From positions 290,403-329,465 of the forward strand of contig NW_019091471.1 in NCBI RefSeq assembly GCF_001949145.1: DNA of 39,063 nt, given 5' to 3'. The position numbers and the translations under genes were made by a program. Position 1 is the stretch's first letter. Each line of letters opens with the position of its first letter. Positions 11,649 through 23,201 of the stretch are shown in pieces. The stretch comes from Acanthaster planci (lineage: Eukaryota; Echinodermata; Asteroidea; Valvatida; Acanthasteridae). The notes under the pieces were generated by a model. The model searched no databases. It worked only from the letters and a program-made list of their open reading frames with translations, and was not told the origin of the DNA.

Positions 11649-14600
11649 TTACCCGACGTCATCGTGAAGCACCGTTCGTTGGAGGAACCTACGGGCCAGC
11701 TCGTACGTGGTGAAGCTGATCCCGACTGCGATGGGTCCCTTGACCCAGTTCATGCTCAGTCCTTTGTAGAGTCCTCGCACTACGCCCCCCTCGTGATAAA
11801 TGTCCCTGGCTGTGTTGATGATGGTGTCATAGGTGTATTTGGTGAGCCCGGCAGTCTGCATGCGTCGTCGGACTACGTCTAGCGGGTAGGAGGCTGACTG
11901 GCCCACGAGGCCTGCCACGGCTCCGAACGCCATGTTCTGGGGTGACGATGGGTGCGACTTGCCGGTCAACTCTAAGAAAAATAAAAGGATGGGCAAAATT
12001 AAACTGGCAAACCTATAGCCATTTAAACAATTTCCAAAAGTACCAAAGGTAGGATATCGATTTCAGACTGCGAACCTATCACACTTTTGTGCCTGAAATA
12101 CCCAAATTGATCATATGCTTTTTTAGATCATTACAAACCAAAGTAAGAGCCATTCTGGATGGTAAGCACTTTTTAGAAGTTAACTACTTCACGTTTTCTA
12201 TAGGTACCACAAAACACAGGACAGAAATAAAGTGAATGCCTAGATACACATAAGGGAAAAAAATTCTGCTGGATAACTTTCGGATTGTCAACAATTTAAG
12301 AAATACCTGGAGTTTATTGTCAGGTTCTTTGTAAAGTTTGACAAGTCCTTACCTCGATGCTTCTTTTTGAAGGTCTCAAATATGAAGAAACTAATCCCTC
12401 CATAGGGGATAACCCCTAATACTGTTGGTAGGTAACCTCGGTAGAAGCTCAAGAACCCTTCCTTTCGAAGTGTCAGGCTAATGATGCTGCCCATGGACTT
12501 GTGGCTGGAAAGGTGTGAGGTATAAAAGGAATGAAGGAATTTTCGGTGATCTTGTTTTTTTTTTCTGACCTGATTACTCCTGGAAAACATATCTACTAAA
12601 TCTCATGAAACAGGAATCAAAAGGAAGACTGGTGATGAGGTTTTTATTTCCAAAGTTATTACGAACAAATGAGGTGCACATGATGCATGACCAGTTTTTG
12701 TTCAAATGCGTGGACATGAATGGTACTCTTTGTGTGGATTTGAGCAGAAAAGATGTCCACAAAGTGCAGGCAGTGAAGACATTGCGAGGACTTTTTCAGG
12801 TCCACACAAGGCTTCCCTCTGTTCTCATTGCCAAAAAAGTGACTTTTTCTCCATTTTCTGTCAACTACGAAAAAAAGATTAAAAAAAAAAAAAATCACAT
12901 CAAGTATGTAACACTAACATATGCAAAAATAGTTTGGGTTTCGCATCGGCAACGACTGCACGGCAGAAATGGTGTTCAAATGTCTGTCAAATCTTTTTAC
13001 TTTGCAACCACGACAGTGACTTAGTAAATGTCTAGAAAAAAAATGATTTGAACCAACTTGCTAGAACGTGAATATATTTGTTTGGTACCTTTGGCGGTTA
13101 GTGACAGCCATGCGGGCCCGAACGCAGTCAAGAGGGTATGTTAGCGTCGATGCGGTAACCCCGGCTAATGACCCTGCAAGAAATCTTGGGAATGGCTGCA
13201 AACTCCTGACCCAAGAAAGGGGGAAAAGTGTTGACGTGTTATGAAACTCTGCATGTAGTGTCAGGACGAAACAACACTTTTCCAGCAATGTTGGGAGAAT
13301 AAAAAACATTAAGGAATATATTCATGAGCCTTCATCGCATGAGAGAAATTAGTCAAATTCCTTCAGCTTGAGTGAACGGTATTCAGCAAAAAAAGGAAAG
13401 TCTGCATTTTGTTGCTGTGAAGTTCTGTAACTGTGTAGTGTAAGATCAAGTAAATAAGTTATCACAAAGTGTCAAGGAAAATCAATGTACAAAAACAGAA
13501 TGAATCATGAAACTCTGCTTGAGGGAAAAGTTTCAAATCGCTCAAGTTTCTGTTTTGGATAGTAATTTTGAATGATAGGGACAGTTTTGTATTTTATTGC
13601 TCCCTGTCTGAGGCTATGCCAATCACATTGCTGAATTTGATGACTTTTAAATGTGTGGAACTACATGTCCCAAAATGACATATTGATGTGATTCCTAACA
13701 ATCAGAGTTTTCCTCCAAGTTCTGTTTTATTTTCACATTTGTTACTTTACTCAATCTTGCCAGCTTCAGTCAAGTATGAGTAATGATAGCCGTAGGGCAG
13801 CTACACCCGTTCAGTGCAACTGAAAATTTTAAGAGGAGGTCATCTTTACTTACGGTGCTTTGCTGGGATTTAGCAAAATCTTATACTGCTCATGGGAAGC
13901 GTACTGAATGGCAGCATAGGGGATTATGCGTGCCATTGTGGCCGAGTTCCCACGCCATAGTGCAACAAGTCCCTCACTGTGGTATACCTTGAGGATGACG
14001 TTTAGAGCCTTGCGGGGGCTGAAGTGCATATCAGAGGCTGTGAAACGCAATCAATCAAACTTGTTGTTAGTCGTTAGGTGGGTAATGCTTTTTGTCACAA
14101 TGCAACACCTATCATAATACTTGCGTCAGAATGTGCAGCGTGATATGCATAAGGAGATGTCTCATATACTTAACCTGTTGCAGTTAAGGAAGCTCATATG
14201 CACTCTTTGCATTTTAACTTCCGTTGCCTGTTACGAATTCTGTGACAATGTTTTTGCCTAAGAGGCTCTGTCAAAGACAATCGTTTGAGAAACCAGTGTG
14301 ATCTAGTGAGGATATGAAAGATGCTTGTGCCCTCCCCAATCGGTAGATTCTTGACTGTAAAAGTTACTCCAAAAATGACTTCATCATTGGTCATGATCTT
14401 CTTTCTTCTCTTTTTTTCTGAGCAAAAACCTACTCTGGAATAGAATCTTTGTGCGATCCAGGGGCGCGATGGCCGTCTTGGCAGTGGCACCAGCCACTGC
14501 TCCTGCTGTGAGGGACACTATCACCTCCTTCCATGCTGCAGCTTGCTGTGAAGGAACAATGAAAGAAGACATTGGCCTGAAAATCTCACTAGTATGTGCC

Positions 14601-15551
14601 TGTATGCTGCGTCTTACTTCAAAAGTTCAAATACCGGCACTAGTGTTTGGGATGGGAAAATCCACAATGAGAAGGCCCATTCTTTCTTAACCCACTCTGG
14701 GACCTGAAGCATGATTATAAAGTTATGCAAATATCATGCAAATTAAGAATACTTCATTGATTTTAATTCAGTAAAAACTTATGATGCCTGTCACTTTCCA
14801 GATTGAAGTTTCAGGTTGGTGTATTGTTTAATGACAATACTGACTCTACTTGTAACACATCTTTCCTTCTTTCCAACTTTCAAGAGAAGCCTTTAACCAT
14901 ATTTAGCACTTGGAACAGTCAGTGCCAAGTTCCCCATTCTACAGTCCTACACCTCTGAGACACGGATATGAATTTACCACCATGGGTACAGTATACTAAC
15001 TGATCTGTTTAAAGTTGATCTCAAAATGTGAAGGTTTCTCTCCGAAACATTTATCTGGGGTTTTCCTCCCCCTTCTGAAACGGATGACGTCATTGCCTCT
15101 CTCCTCTATACTTTCCTTTAGGCCTGCCAGTTAGAGTCAAATGGGGATGGTGGCTTTTGAAAAAAAAAAAAGCTTGACAAATGTCCATGTCATGCTTCAA
15201 ATGACTTAGCTATTCAAGAGAATCATGATGGGGGAGGCAAGAGGGTCACAACGTACCCTCGGCCAGCAACCTACTCTCCCAAAAAAAAAGAGGAAAGGGA
15301 GGAAATGTCTCAAAACTAACCCTATCCAGTGTTGAAAGTCTGTCAATCTGCTACTGTTGAGTGGTTTGATCCCCTTTCAAAGAGCTAGTGACGCCAGTGA
15401 AACTATTCTATTACAAGCAACGGCAAACCTTCTCGGTTACCTTTGCAGCATGCTGCCCTTTGTCCGTCTTTTTGATGGAGATGTCGCAGAGATGATGGTG
15501 ATCCTCCTGGATCCTCCTGATTGGGTGCTCCTCCTCTGAGCTTTCTATCAT
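11649..15551 (-). CDS. SLC25A42: SLC25A42-like mitochondrial coenzyme A carrier, six coding exons
   Basis: This is a member of the mitochondrial carrier family. SLC25A42 exchanges CoA and dephospho-CoA for adenine nucleotides (ADP, PAP) across the inner mitochondrial membrane. Coding exons, in transcript order on the minus strand, are 15551-15441, 14545-14434, 14037-13854, 13205-13089, 12504-12353 and 11971-11649 (TAA). Every junction is GT-AG, all phases join, and the total is 999 nt or 332 residues, against 318 in human. The three carrier repeats each show the PX[DE]XX[KR] signature: PLDRTK at residue 65, PLDCVR at 160 and [13 protein letters not shown] at 255. Other stretches close to human SLC25A42 are [20 protein letters not shown] and the terminal [20 protein letters not shown]. 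The exon 2 donor must be the phase-1 site after CCAGA, because the alternative GT gives a frameshift. The first exon encodes an acidic, His-containing N-terminus. Its ATG (15551) has a reasonable context (GGCCATGA), but an in-frame ATG at 15629 could add 26 residues. Family assignment is very secure; the N-terminus is inferred. Confidence 0.93.
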
Positions 15552-15629
15552 GGCCGACGTGGTGCTGTCATTGCAGTGCTTCAAATTGTGGCTTTCGGCA
15601 GACTTTGAAAAGCAGTGGGAAGATCTCAT

Positions 15630-18376
15630 CCAACATTAGTGGGAGTCAATCATCATTTAGTCTGGAACTGTTGGATTGGAAACACTGACAGTAAACTGAA
15701 CAAGAAAAGGCAGCAGATATTTGACCGGGTCGTGGTCCTGATGAGCTTTTGCTGTTGTATGGTCATGGCGACTGAATATGTGCAATCAATATTTTTGATC
15801 ACTTAAACTTTACTGCAACAATTTTGTCTGGTTCCATACATGTGCTGACATTGTAAATTAGTGTTTAGAAGATGAAATCCAGAAGTCTCCATGCCCCTGT
15901 ATTAAAAGTGCAACTGGACGAGTAGCAAAACAATACACATAACTCTCTCCAGGTAATTTAACTCCAACCTTGCCCGACCCTGAGAGCTATGAGAGCTCAA
16001 GCTTTCGGTAACTGGGTACCTTGGTCAGGGCAAGCAGGTTCAGTTCACTTGTATATATTTTTGTCAATATTCTAATCACAGTGCTACACAGCCCTTTCAT
16101 ATTTTAACTATGAGGTTTGTCATGTGCTCCACCACTCCCTAGTTCTAGGGGTACCTAAACTCCCGAGTAAATCTGACAGGAACAAGGACTGATACATGAT
16201 TAAAGTCACTTATCTGACCATTTCTTTATTCTCACTCCGATTTAAACATGATGAAAATGTTGCTTATTCTGGTAGGCTCCTATTTGTTCCTATATACCTT
16301 ATCGCTAATACCGCATGTGGGGGGTCGGAAGGGTGTTGTACAACAAGCAAGCGCACCCTGCGTTGAAACTATTCTCATTCAGTATTTGTGCAGCGATGGT
16401 GAGCACATCCTCACTGATCACAAAATGTTCATGTGGTTTTGAATGCAATCTGGGGGTGTCTATGCGTTTATATGTCCGTGGGCGGGCTTCGTCTATGTGC
16501 CATGTATGATATTCTTTTACGGAAAGAGTTCCATCAGTGATATGCACAACACTTATTTTTTCTTAAAATGTTATAACAGCCATCAGAAAGTGATGGAATG
16601 TCCCCAAAAGTGAAATTTAGCAGAGAAAATTCTGAAGCATTTACATGTACTTAGAAAATACTTGGACTTTTTTAAGACAAGTGGTAGGTTTGTGCCCAGG
16701 CATGACGGGGGAGGGGCATCAACATGATCAAGTGTTGTCCGCAGGCCTAGGCCTATATGAAACTCTTTCCTCTTTTGTTATAATTTCTCCAATCCTTAAT
16801 CATTCCATTATTATTTCAAATCTTGTTTCCTCTCTTCAAAACCTTCACGACGGACGACGGTAAGAGGAGGCATACCTTGGCTCTTGTATATATGGTGATT
16901 GGCCTTTGCATGTTGCCAAGAAACAAAAAGGCCGAATTTGCATCATAATCACCAGCTTCACAATAGTCCCCACTTTGAAAAGAGGCAACGGGAATGTGGA
17001 AGCGTGAGTAGAGCCGCATGCCACCGAACAATGAGCCTTTTCACTGTGTAATTCAAAGCGTGCAGAGCACGCAGGGCCACAAACCGAGAATTTGCAGTTT
17101 GGTAGGTGGCGTTCGTGGCCAAGCGAGGCTGGAATTCTCAGAGTCGGCTTTCAGAAAAAAGTTCCCGTCGTCAAAGGGTTAACCTGAACACATCCACGTA
17201 CATTAAGTCTACCGACTGCACTGCCAGCCGCTGTCATAGTCTTGCCCTAAGACTGGTTTTATTGCTTTGGCTGGTGCACCATGCATGATGGCGACATGCG
17301 CTGGCAAGCTAAATAGCTCTACCAGTAGAGGGCGCTATATTCACAAGAGACGACCTGCCAGAAAACCAGTCTTGTAGAATCAGGCAGGCTTACCCAAAAA
17401 ATTCTGAGCATAGCTCATGTGCTCAAGTTCAAAAATAATTAATGCGCATACCCACTGCCAAAGACTGTGCGCCATGCCGAATGTAGTTTTAATTTCAGCA
17501 GTAACTGGTAGTGCACATGCAAGACATGAGCAACTGTTCATGGTAATTTGAGCGCGTGAGGTATGTTTGGAATTTTGGAAAAAAGTTGCATCCTGACTCC
17601 ACTTCAGCAGTTGTGTACCAAGTCTATGGGGAGTGAAGAGAATTTTCTAAAGTAGGCCTAGGCCTATTTCCCAACAACATCGGTAAATGTTTCTCAGTCC
17701 AGAATTTGTGTCTTTTCCAGCATTTCTGTAATGACTAACTTTTTACAGAGATAATATATGACATATATGATGAGAAAAGTGGAGTCAGGATGCAACATTT
17801 TTCCAGATTTTTTTTCGGGTTTTCTACTATTTGGCTGTGCTCGCATGTCACCCGCACAGTGCACCGGCAAGTGAAACCAGTCTTGGGGCAAGACTAACGT
17901 TACTGCCGCAAGTCATGGCAGTCGCGCCCAATTACAATTACAATATCATCACCACGCCGCGCCAGCGTTAATAACTTGATTAGTGTAGTAACGACAAACA
18001 CCCATTGATTGAAAAGAACGTAAATACCTGTTTCAATGGAGCATACAGCATAACTTTCAAAAAGGGGAACAGATATTGGATTTTTACTGACGATTTGAAC
18101 GTCGAGAAAAGCAGCGTAACGACGCCTGCGGATAAGAGTCGAACTTCGAACAATTTACACGCACATGTATTGCATCATTAAGTGCCTCGCATTTGAAAGG
18201 AGACGGACAACAAGACTTGGCTCTTTGCAGGGCTTTGGCATTGTGGCAGTGTATTACAAATTACTTGATGGTCTGAGAACGAGATTGCCCAGCGAATAGT
18301 CTGGATCCATTAGCGCTATTTTGTTCTGCAGAACTAACGCAACGAGCTCGATCGGACTTCTGTGCACTACGTAAAA
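15630..18376. other. Intergenic region between divergent SLC25A42-like and CALML4-like genes
   Basis: The two genes point away from each other, so both promoters should lie here. Positions 18080-18376 are richer in CpG than the surroundings and precede the tentative CALML4 ATG, as a promoter or 5' UTR might. No TATA box is obvious. The nested element at 17237-17896 occupies the middle. Confidence 0.5.
17237..17896. mobile_element. 660-bp nested inverted-repeat element
   Basis: Terminal inverted repeats of about 38-44 bp start TAGTCTTGCCC at 17237 and end with its complement at 17896. They share AAGACTGGTTT and a GGTGCAC end. Inside, a second inverted pair (about 17570-17602 and 17780-17813) shares TTGCATCCTGACTCCAC. 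No transposase is visible. It lies between the divergent SLC25A42-like and CALML4-like genes. Confidence 0.68.
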
Positions 18377-21368
18377 ATGGTCAGGATAATGTCGACTTAT
18401 GCTTTTAATTTCACTAGGTTTATATTAATGTTTTGCTTGAGAACATCGTTTTAAATGTTTGGATAATCGCATTTCGTTTTTATCATTTTTTTTCTTCAGG
18501 CCCATTTCTTCACACAGAAGCAAATTGACGGTAGGTGTGGCCTGCGTTAACACCATTGAAGTGAAGTGACCTGTGTGAACAATTGCAAAGGAATGTGCAT
18601 GCTCTATTGTCAGATTGTATTTAGAGGGCGTGCAAGTTTTAAACCACGCCCTTATCATTTTGATAATTCATTTTTTTCCACCATTTTTAATATTTGAGTC
18701 AGGGCTAATTCCTTGTTTAGCAAACTGTGGGGCACGTGGGGAAGCTAAATGTAGGCCTAACCATTTTTTATGTTCTCAGATGAAACAAACTAACCACAGT
18801 CGGACAGTCATGACAATAGGGCCTCCATAAAGTTTTCCATTTCACTTTTGAAAATACAAATTAGCTATTTTGAAAAGCTGATTGACTTCTAAACATGTAA
18901 CTCATTAACTGATTGTTACGATTAGCTTGTTATGTGAAATGTTACAATATAGTCCAGAACCCTAAAAGATATTAGTGTTCACACATCTGTCATGTTTATA
19001 AGATTAGCATGTCTAGCGTTTAATAAAGGGAGAAACTTTGTCTGTAATTACAAGTAGCTGCTTCTCATTAGTGAATTGTTTTCATAGTTAGTGGAGAGTC
19101 ATGAAAGTGGCTTCTCATCAACACATTGATAACGAAGTACAGTCGAACCTTGTTAATAAGAGATCCTTCAGACTTATTAAAGTCAAATTACCTGGTTGTA
19201 ACACCAACCTTGTATTATCAGGAATAAAAGCAAAGGATTGGGACCTCAAAATGTTCTTGTTATAAGCAGAATCTTGTATTAACAGTGCTCTTATTAATGA
19301 GGTTCGACTGCAGTGGCTTAAGGCTTGGTGATTTTTTTTCGAATGAACGAAGAATGACAGAGAGGATTAACAAATTGATTGATTCCATGTGAGATTACTG
19401 ACTAGTATGTTTGCTTGCTATTTTATTCATTTAAATCCATTATTTTTTTTCCTGATTAGCCAAATGCAATAAATTGCAATAACATTCTGTGACATATTTG
19501 TGACCGGCTCTAGAAAAATGGGTAATAAGTTGCCAGATTCCGGTTATGAGTTTTGATACGGCTGGATTCTGTACATCACAAGCTACAATTTGATATATGA
19601 ATGACCCCTGTACTGCGGTGCGTTCCGGAGATAGACATTTGTATATCCACAGTTTCGGATTCAATAAAAGCACTTTTCAAGAAAAAACTCATTAAGTGTA
19701 ACGTTTGGAAACACAATGCTTAGTAGGATTTCCTACTGAATGACCAATTTGTCATCTTTATTCATCAGTATCCATTTTTGTAGTCTCAAATTCTGAAAAT
19801 ATAAATATTATAGAAGCTATTAAATGAAAACACACAAAAAACACATTTTTGGAGAAATTTTGCCTTCTCCAAATGGAACAGGCCATTACATGTTTTGGCA
19901 TTGCGCGACATATTATCCTTTTTTGTAGAGCAGGTCACATTTGTCTCCAACAAAGTTAACTGAAACTTCACAAATAAAACAAAAAGTATATTATCTCCTG
20001 TTGTGACAGAATACAAGGAATGCTTCCTGCTGTATGACCGCTCCAGGAAGGGGTACATCAGGGGAGATGACCTTGTTGTGGCCATGAGGTCGCTTGACGC
20101 ACATCCTACTGTGGATGAGATCAAGCAGTACCGCAAGGAGTATGAACATGGTGAGAATGCCCTGGGGACCTCTCTGTCTGCATCCCGTTGCTGAAGCTGA
20201 ACGATAACTGTCAGATGAATGTTTCATAACTCAGCCCTCTAAATCTAGTTCTCCTAGTAGTCACAGCGCTCCACTGCAGTGGCTTGCGTACCAAATATTT
20301 GTCATGGGGAGGGGAAGGGCTCGGACCAGAATTTATCCCCCCACAAAGCTTGTGTTGGTCATGTCCTCCTCCGTTGTACCACAGGGGGCTCAGATCTACT
20401 GCTTTATCAGAGCTAGTGGTAAAAGGTGTACCTTCATTTTTCAGAAAGTAGAACCAAAAAAATTGGAAACCTAGGGTTGGATCCCCATCTGGACGTGTCA
20501 CTGTAACACTTAGACTAGAGAGTCCCAATTGTTTTTTTGAAAACAATTTTGAATTTTTTGAATTGCAACAGAAATAACGACAGTTACGACTCATTTTTAG
20601 AATTGAAAACATACTTACTCAGCGTTGTCCACCTTCGCCAGGTGGGAAGGTCAAGTTTGATGACTTTCTACAAATCATGTACAAGCACCAGGAGGACCCG
20701 CTGAAGGAGATCCTGGAGGCATTTAGGGTGTCCGACCCCCAGGATCGCGGCTTCATCATGGCCAACGAGTTCCGACACATCATGACGCGCTTCGGGGAGA
20801 GGCTAACGGACAAGGAAGGTGGGTGTTATGTGGTTGGTTGCGTTACCTGCTTGTGCTACAGAAACTCTGGATAAAACTGAGGGGGGGGCTAGCCATACCT
20901 ATGGTAAATGACGTAAAGTGTTGTAAAGGGGGCCAGTTATGTTCCCACATTTTCCAAAAACCATGCTGTCATGACTTTTGTCTAGTCCTTCAACCTCCTG
21001 CAACATGTTGTATTGGAGGAAACTGCTTACACATTTTGGACAAATAAAGTGTCTATGATGATGGCATTCCAGTTCAAAAGTTAATGATTAAGTAAGGAAT
21101 AGAGGATTTAATCCTGATGTATATGCAGAAAAATGAAAGTGGGAAAAAGAAAGTTGTTATTTTTATTTTATAGTAAGTTTATTTACAGAGATGTTATGCT
21201 TTGAGTGGAACTTTGGTTCACTTCCAGTAATTTGATATCTTTGTGTTCGATTCATTCCCCATAGTGGATGCTGTGCTCAGAGAGTTTGGTGTACAGAAGA
21301 CTGGCTTTGTAAAGTACAAGGAGATCACCAAACAAGTCCTGAGACCGATACCAGACACATTATCATAA
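18377..21368 (+). CDS. CALML4: Calmodulin-like protein 4 (CALML4) type, degenerate EF-hands, five exons
   Basis: This is a calmodulin-superfamily protein. In mammals CALML4 binds IQ motifs of unconventional myosins (MYO7B, intermicrovillar adhesion complex). Exons are a tentative ATG (18377-18379), then 18500-18530, 20010-20150, 20642-20818 and 21265-21368 (TAA). The sum is 456 nt or 151 residues; human CALML4 has 153. Exon 2 is only 31 nt. It sits between a pyrimidine-rich acceptor (TTTTTTTCTTCAG) and the donor GTAGGT, and encodes AHFFTQKQID, which aligns with the human N-terminus. The next exon opens with EYKECFLLYD, the CALML4 hallmark. Four EF-hand positions are visible (loops at about residues 21-32, 55-66, 90-101 and 126-137). 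All lack acidic residues at loop positions 3 and 5 except a lone Glu, so calcium binding is unlikely, as in known CALML4. The intron positions match classical calmodulin genes (after ATG, then phase 1 before the first EF-hand). Exons 2-5 are secure. The ATG exon rests on an A at -3 and a mediocre donor (GTCAGG), and it could lie further upstream. Confidence 0.85.
19140..19310. mobile_element. 171-bp Tc1/mariner-pogo type MITE in CALML4 intron
   Basis: Ends CAGTCGAACCTTGTTAATAA (19140) and its complement finishing GGTTCGACTG at 19310 form terminal inverted repeats of about 23 bp. The left flank is TA, the usual target of this superfamily. The right flank is CA, consistent with a mutated TA. 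CAGTCGAACCTCG-type ends are typical of pogo/Tigger-like elements. Confidence 0.7.
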
Positions 21369-22248
21369 AATGTTATCTGCTGTAGATTTCTGTTAAGAGT
21401 TCAGCATTAGTATACATGCATAGTTCATAGATTTTCGTTTAAGCCACAACTTTGGGAGCCCGTTATAAAATATGGTGCCTCGGTTTAGCTGAACAAGCTA
21501 AATTTTAAAGGAACTGTGCAGACAGAAGTAGTTTTTTAGGGGAAGGATGGAATGTATGGTCTACCCCTGCGCCGTTATGATTAGTCAACCATCAGAAGAA
21601 ATGAACTGATCATGTATTTAGGTAATTTAGACTTTGAGACCTTGTCTCCTGTTGTCTTTTTGCTTATTTCTACAAAGCTCCTGCCTTTGCCATTTTGTGC
21701 ACTTTGCACATTTGGCTGAGATGCGTCAGCTGCCTGGCCTTGTGATTAAAAAGGTTCTGTACAAAAGTTGGAAACTTACGTACACTTTTTTAAAAAAGGG
21801 AAAACCAGAACACTTGGTGACATTTGTCTTACATGTGACAAAAGGAAACCATAGAATCTTTCAACCCCAAGAAAGTGGCAATTATCCGCACACAAAACAA
21901 CTTAGCAGATTGATTTAAAAGAAAATCTCATTGTATGGTGGTACTTTCTCTGGTTTTACGTTCAGCAGGATATCTTGTTGGAAGCATTTCAGGTTGTTTG
22001 AGTGAAACGTTGGTACTTATATTGTGGGCAGTGCTGTTTCATAATAATGGTATAATTTCAGTTATTTAACATTTTCTAGGCTACAATACTGAACTCCATG
22101 TAAGTGAAACAGAAGCAATGTCTTAGATGGCAGGCCTCATGTTGTACAAGAGATAGGGTGTTTTTTTTTAAATTGAACGTGGAATATGGGATTTACATGA
22201 ATATGTGATTTACATGTACATGTACAGGGCACCACCCAAGTGGTGTTA

Positions 22249-23201
22249 NNNNNNNNNNNNNNNNNNNNNNNNNNNNNNNNNNNNNNNNNNNNNNNNNNNN
22301 NNNNNNNNNNNNNNNNNNNNNNNNNNNNNNNNNNNNNNNNNNNNNNNNNNNNNNNNNNNNNNNNNNNNNNNNNNNNNNNNNNNNNNNNNNNNNNNNNNNN
22401 NNNNNNNNNNNNNNNNNNNNNNNNNNNNNNNNNNNNNNNNNNNNNNNNNNNNNNNNNNNNNNNNNNNNNNNNNNNNNNNNNNNNNNNNNNNNNNNNNNNN
22501 NNNNNNNNNNNNNNNNNNNNNNNNNNNNNNNNNNNNNNNNNNNNNNNNNNNNNNNNNNNNNNNNNNNNNNNNNNNNNNNNNNNNNNNNNNNNNNNNNNNN
22601 NNNNNNNNNNNNNNNNNNNNNNNNNNNNNNNNNNNNNNNNNNNNNNNNNNNNNNNNNNNNNNNNNNNNNNNNNNNNNNNNNNNNNNNNNNNNNNNNNNNN
22701 NNNNNNNNNNNNNNNNNNNNNNNNNNNNNNNNNNNNNNNNNNNNNNNNNNNNNNNNNNNNNNNNNNNNNNNNNNNNNNNNNNNNNNNNNNNNNNNNNNNN
22801 NNNNNNNNNNNNNNNNNNNNNNNNNNNNNNNNNNNNNNNNNNNNNNNNNNNNNNNNNNNNNNNNNNNNNNNNNNNNNNNNNNNNNNNNNNNNNNNNNNNN
22901 NNNNNNNNNNNNNNNNNNNNNNNNNNNNNNNNNNNNNNNNNNNNNNNNNNNNNNNNNNNNNNNNNNNNNNNNNNNNNNNNNNNNNNNNNNNNNNNNNNNN
23001 NNNNNNNNNNNNNNNNNNNNNNNNNNNNNNNNNNNNNNNNNNNNNNNNNNNNNNNNNNNNNNNNNNNNNNNNNNNNNNNNNNNNNNNNNNNNNNNNNNNN
23101 NNNNNNNNNNNNNNNNNNNNNNNNNNNNNNNNNNNNNNNNNNNNNNNNNNNNNNNNNNNNNNNNNNNNNNNNNNNNNNNNNNNNNNNNNNNNNNNNNNNN
23201 N
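22249..23201. other. Assembly gap (953 N)
   Basis: An unbroken run of N. The 14 bases immediately left (22235-22248) and immediately right (23202-23215) are identical, CCCAAGTGGTGTTA. No coding call can be made inside it. Confidence 0.99.

Noticed and set aside
12605-13024. 139-codon plus-strand frame
   Set aside because: It lies in an intron of the SLC25A42-like gene, ends in low complexity and shows no family resemblance.
15970-16036. Imperfect hairpin CTTGCCCGACC / GGTCAGGGCAAG
   Set aside because: The stem is short and the loop long; the same word near 4309 is probably coincidence.
16396-16401. ATG followed by a strong donor (ATG-GTGAGC) as CALML4 first exon
   Set aside because: The donor is better than at 18379, but it lies 2 kb away across a repeat and its upstream context is not promoter-like; kept only as an alternative.
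16305-16547. 80-codon minus-strand frame with a protein-like look
   Set aside because: No recognisable domain, no convincing splice sites, and the length is within chance; possibly a transposon relic.
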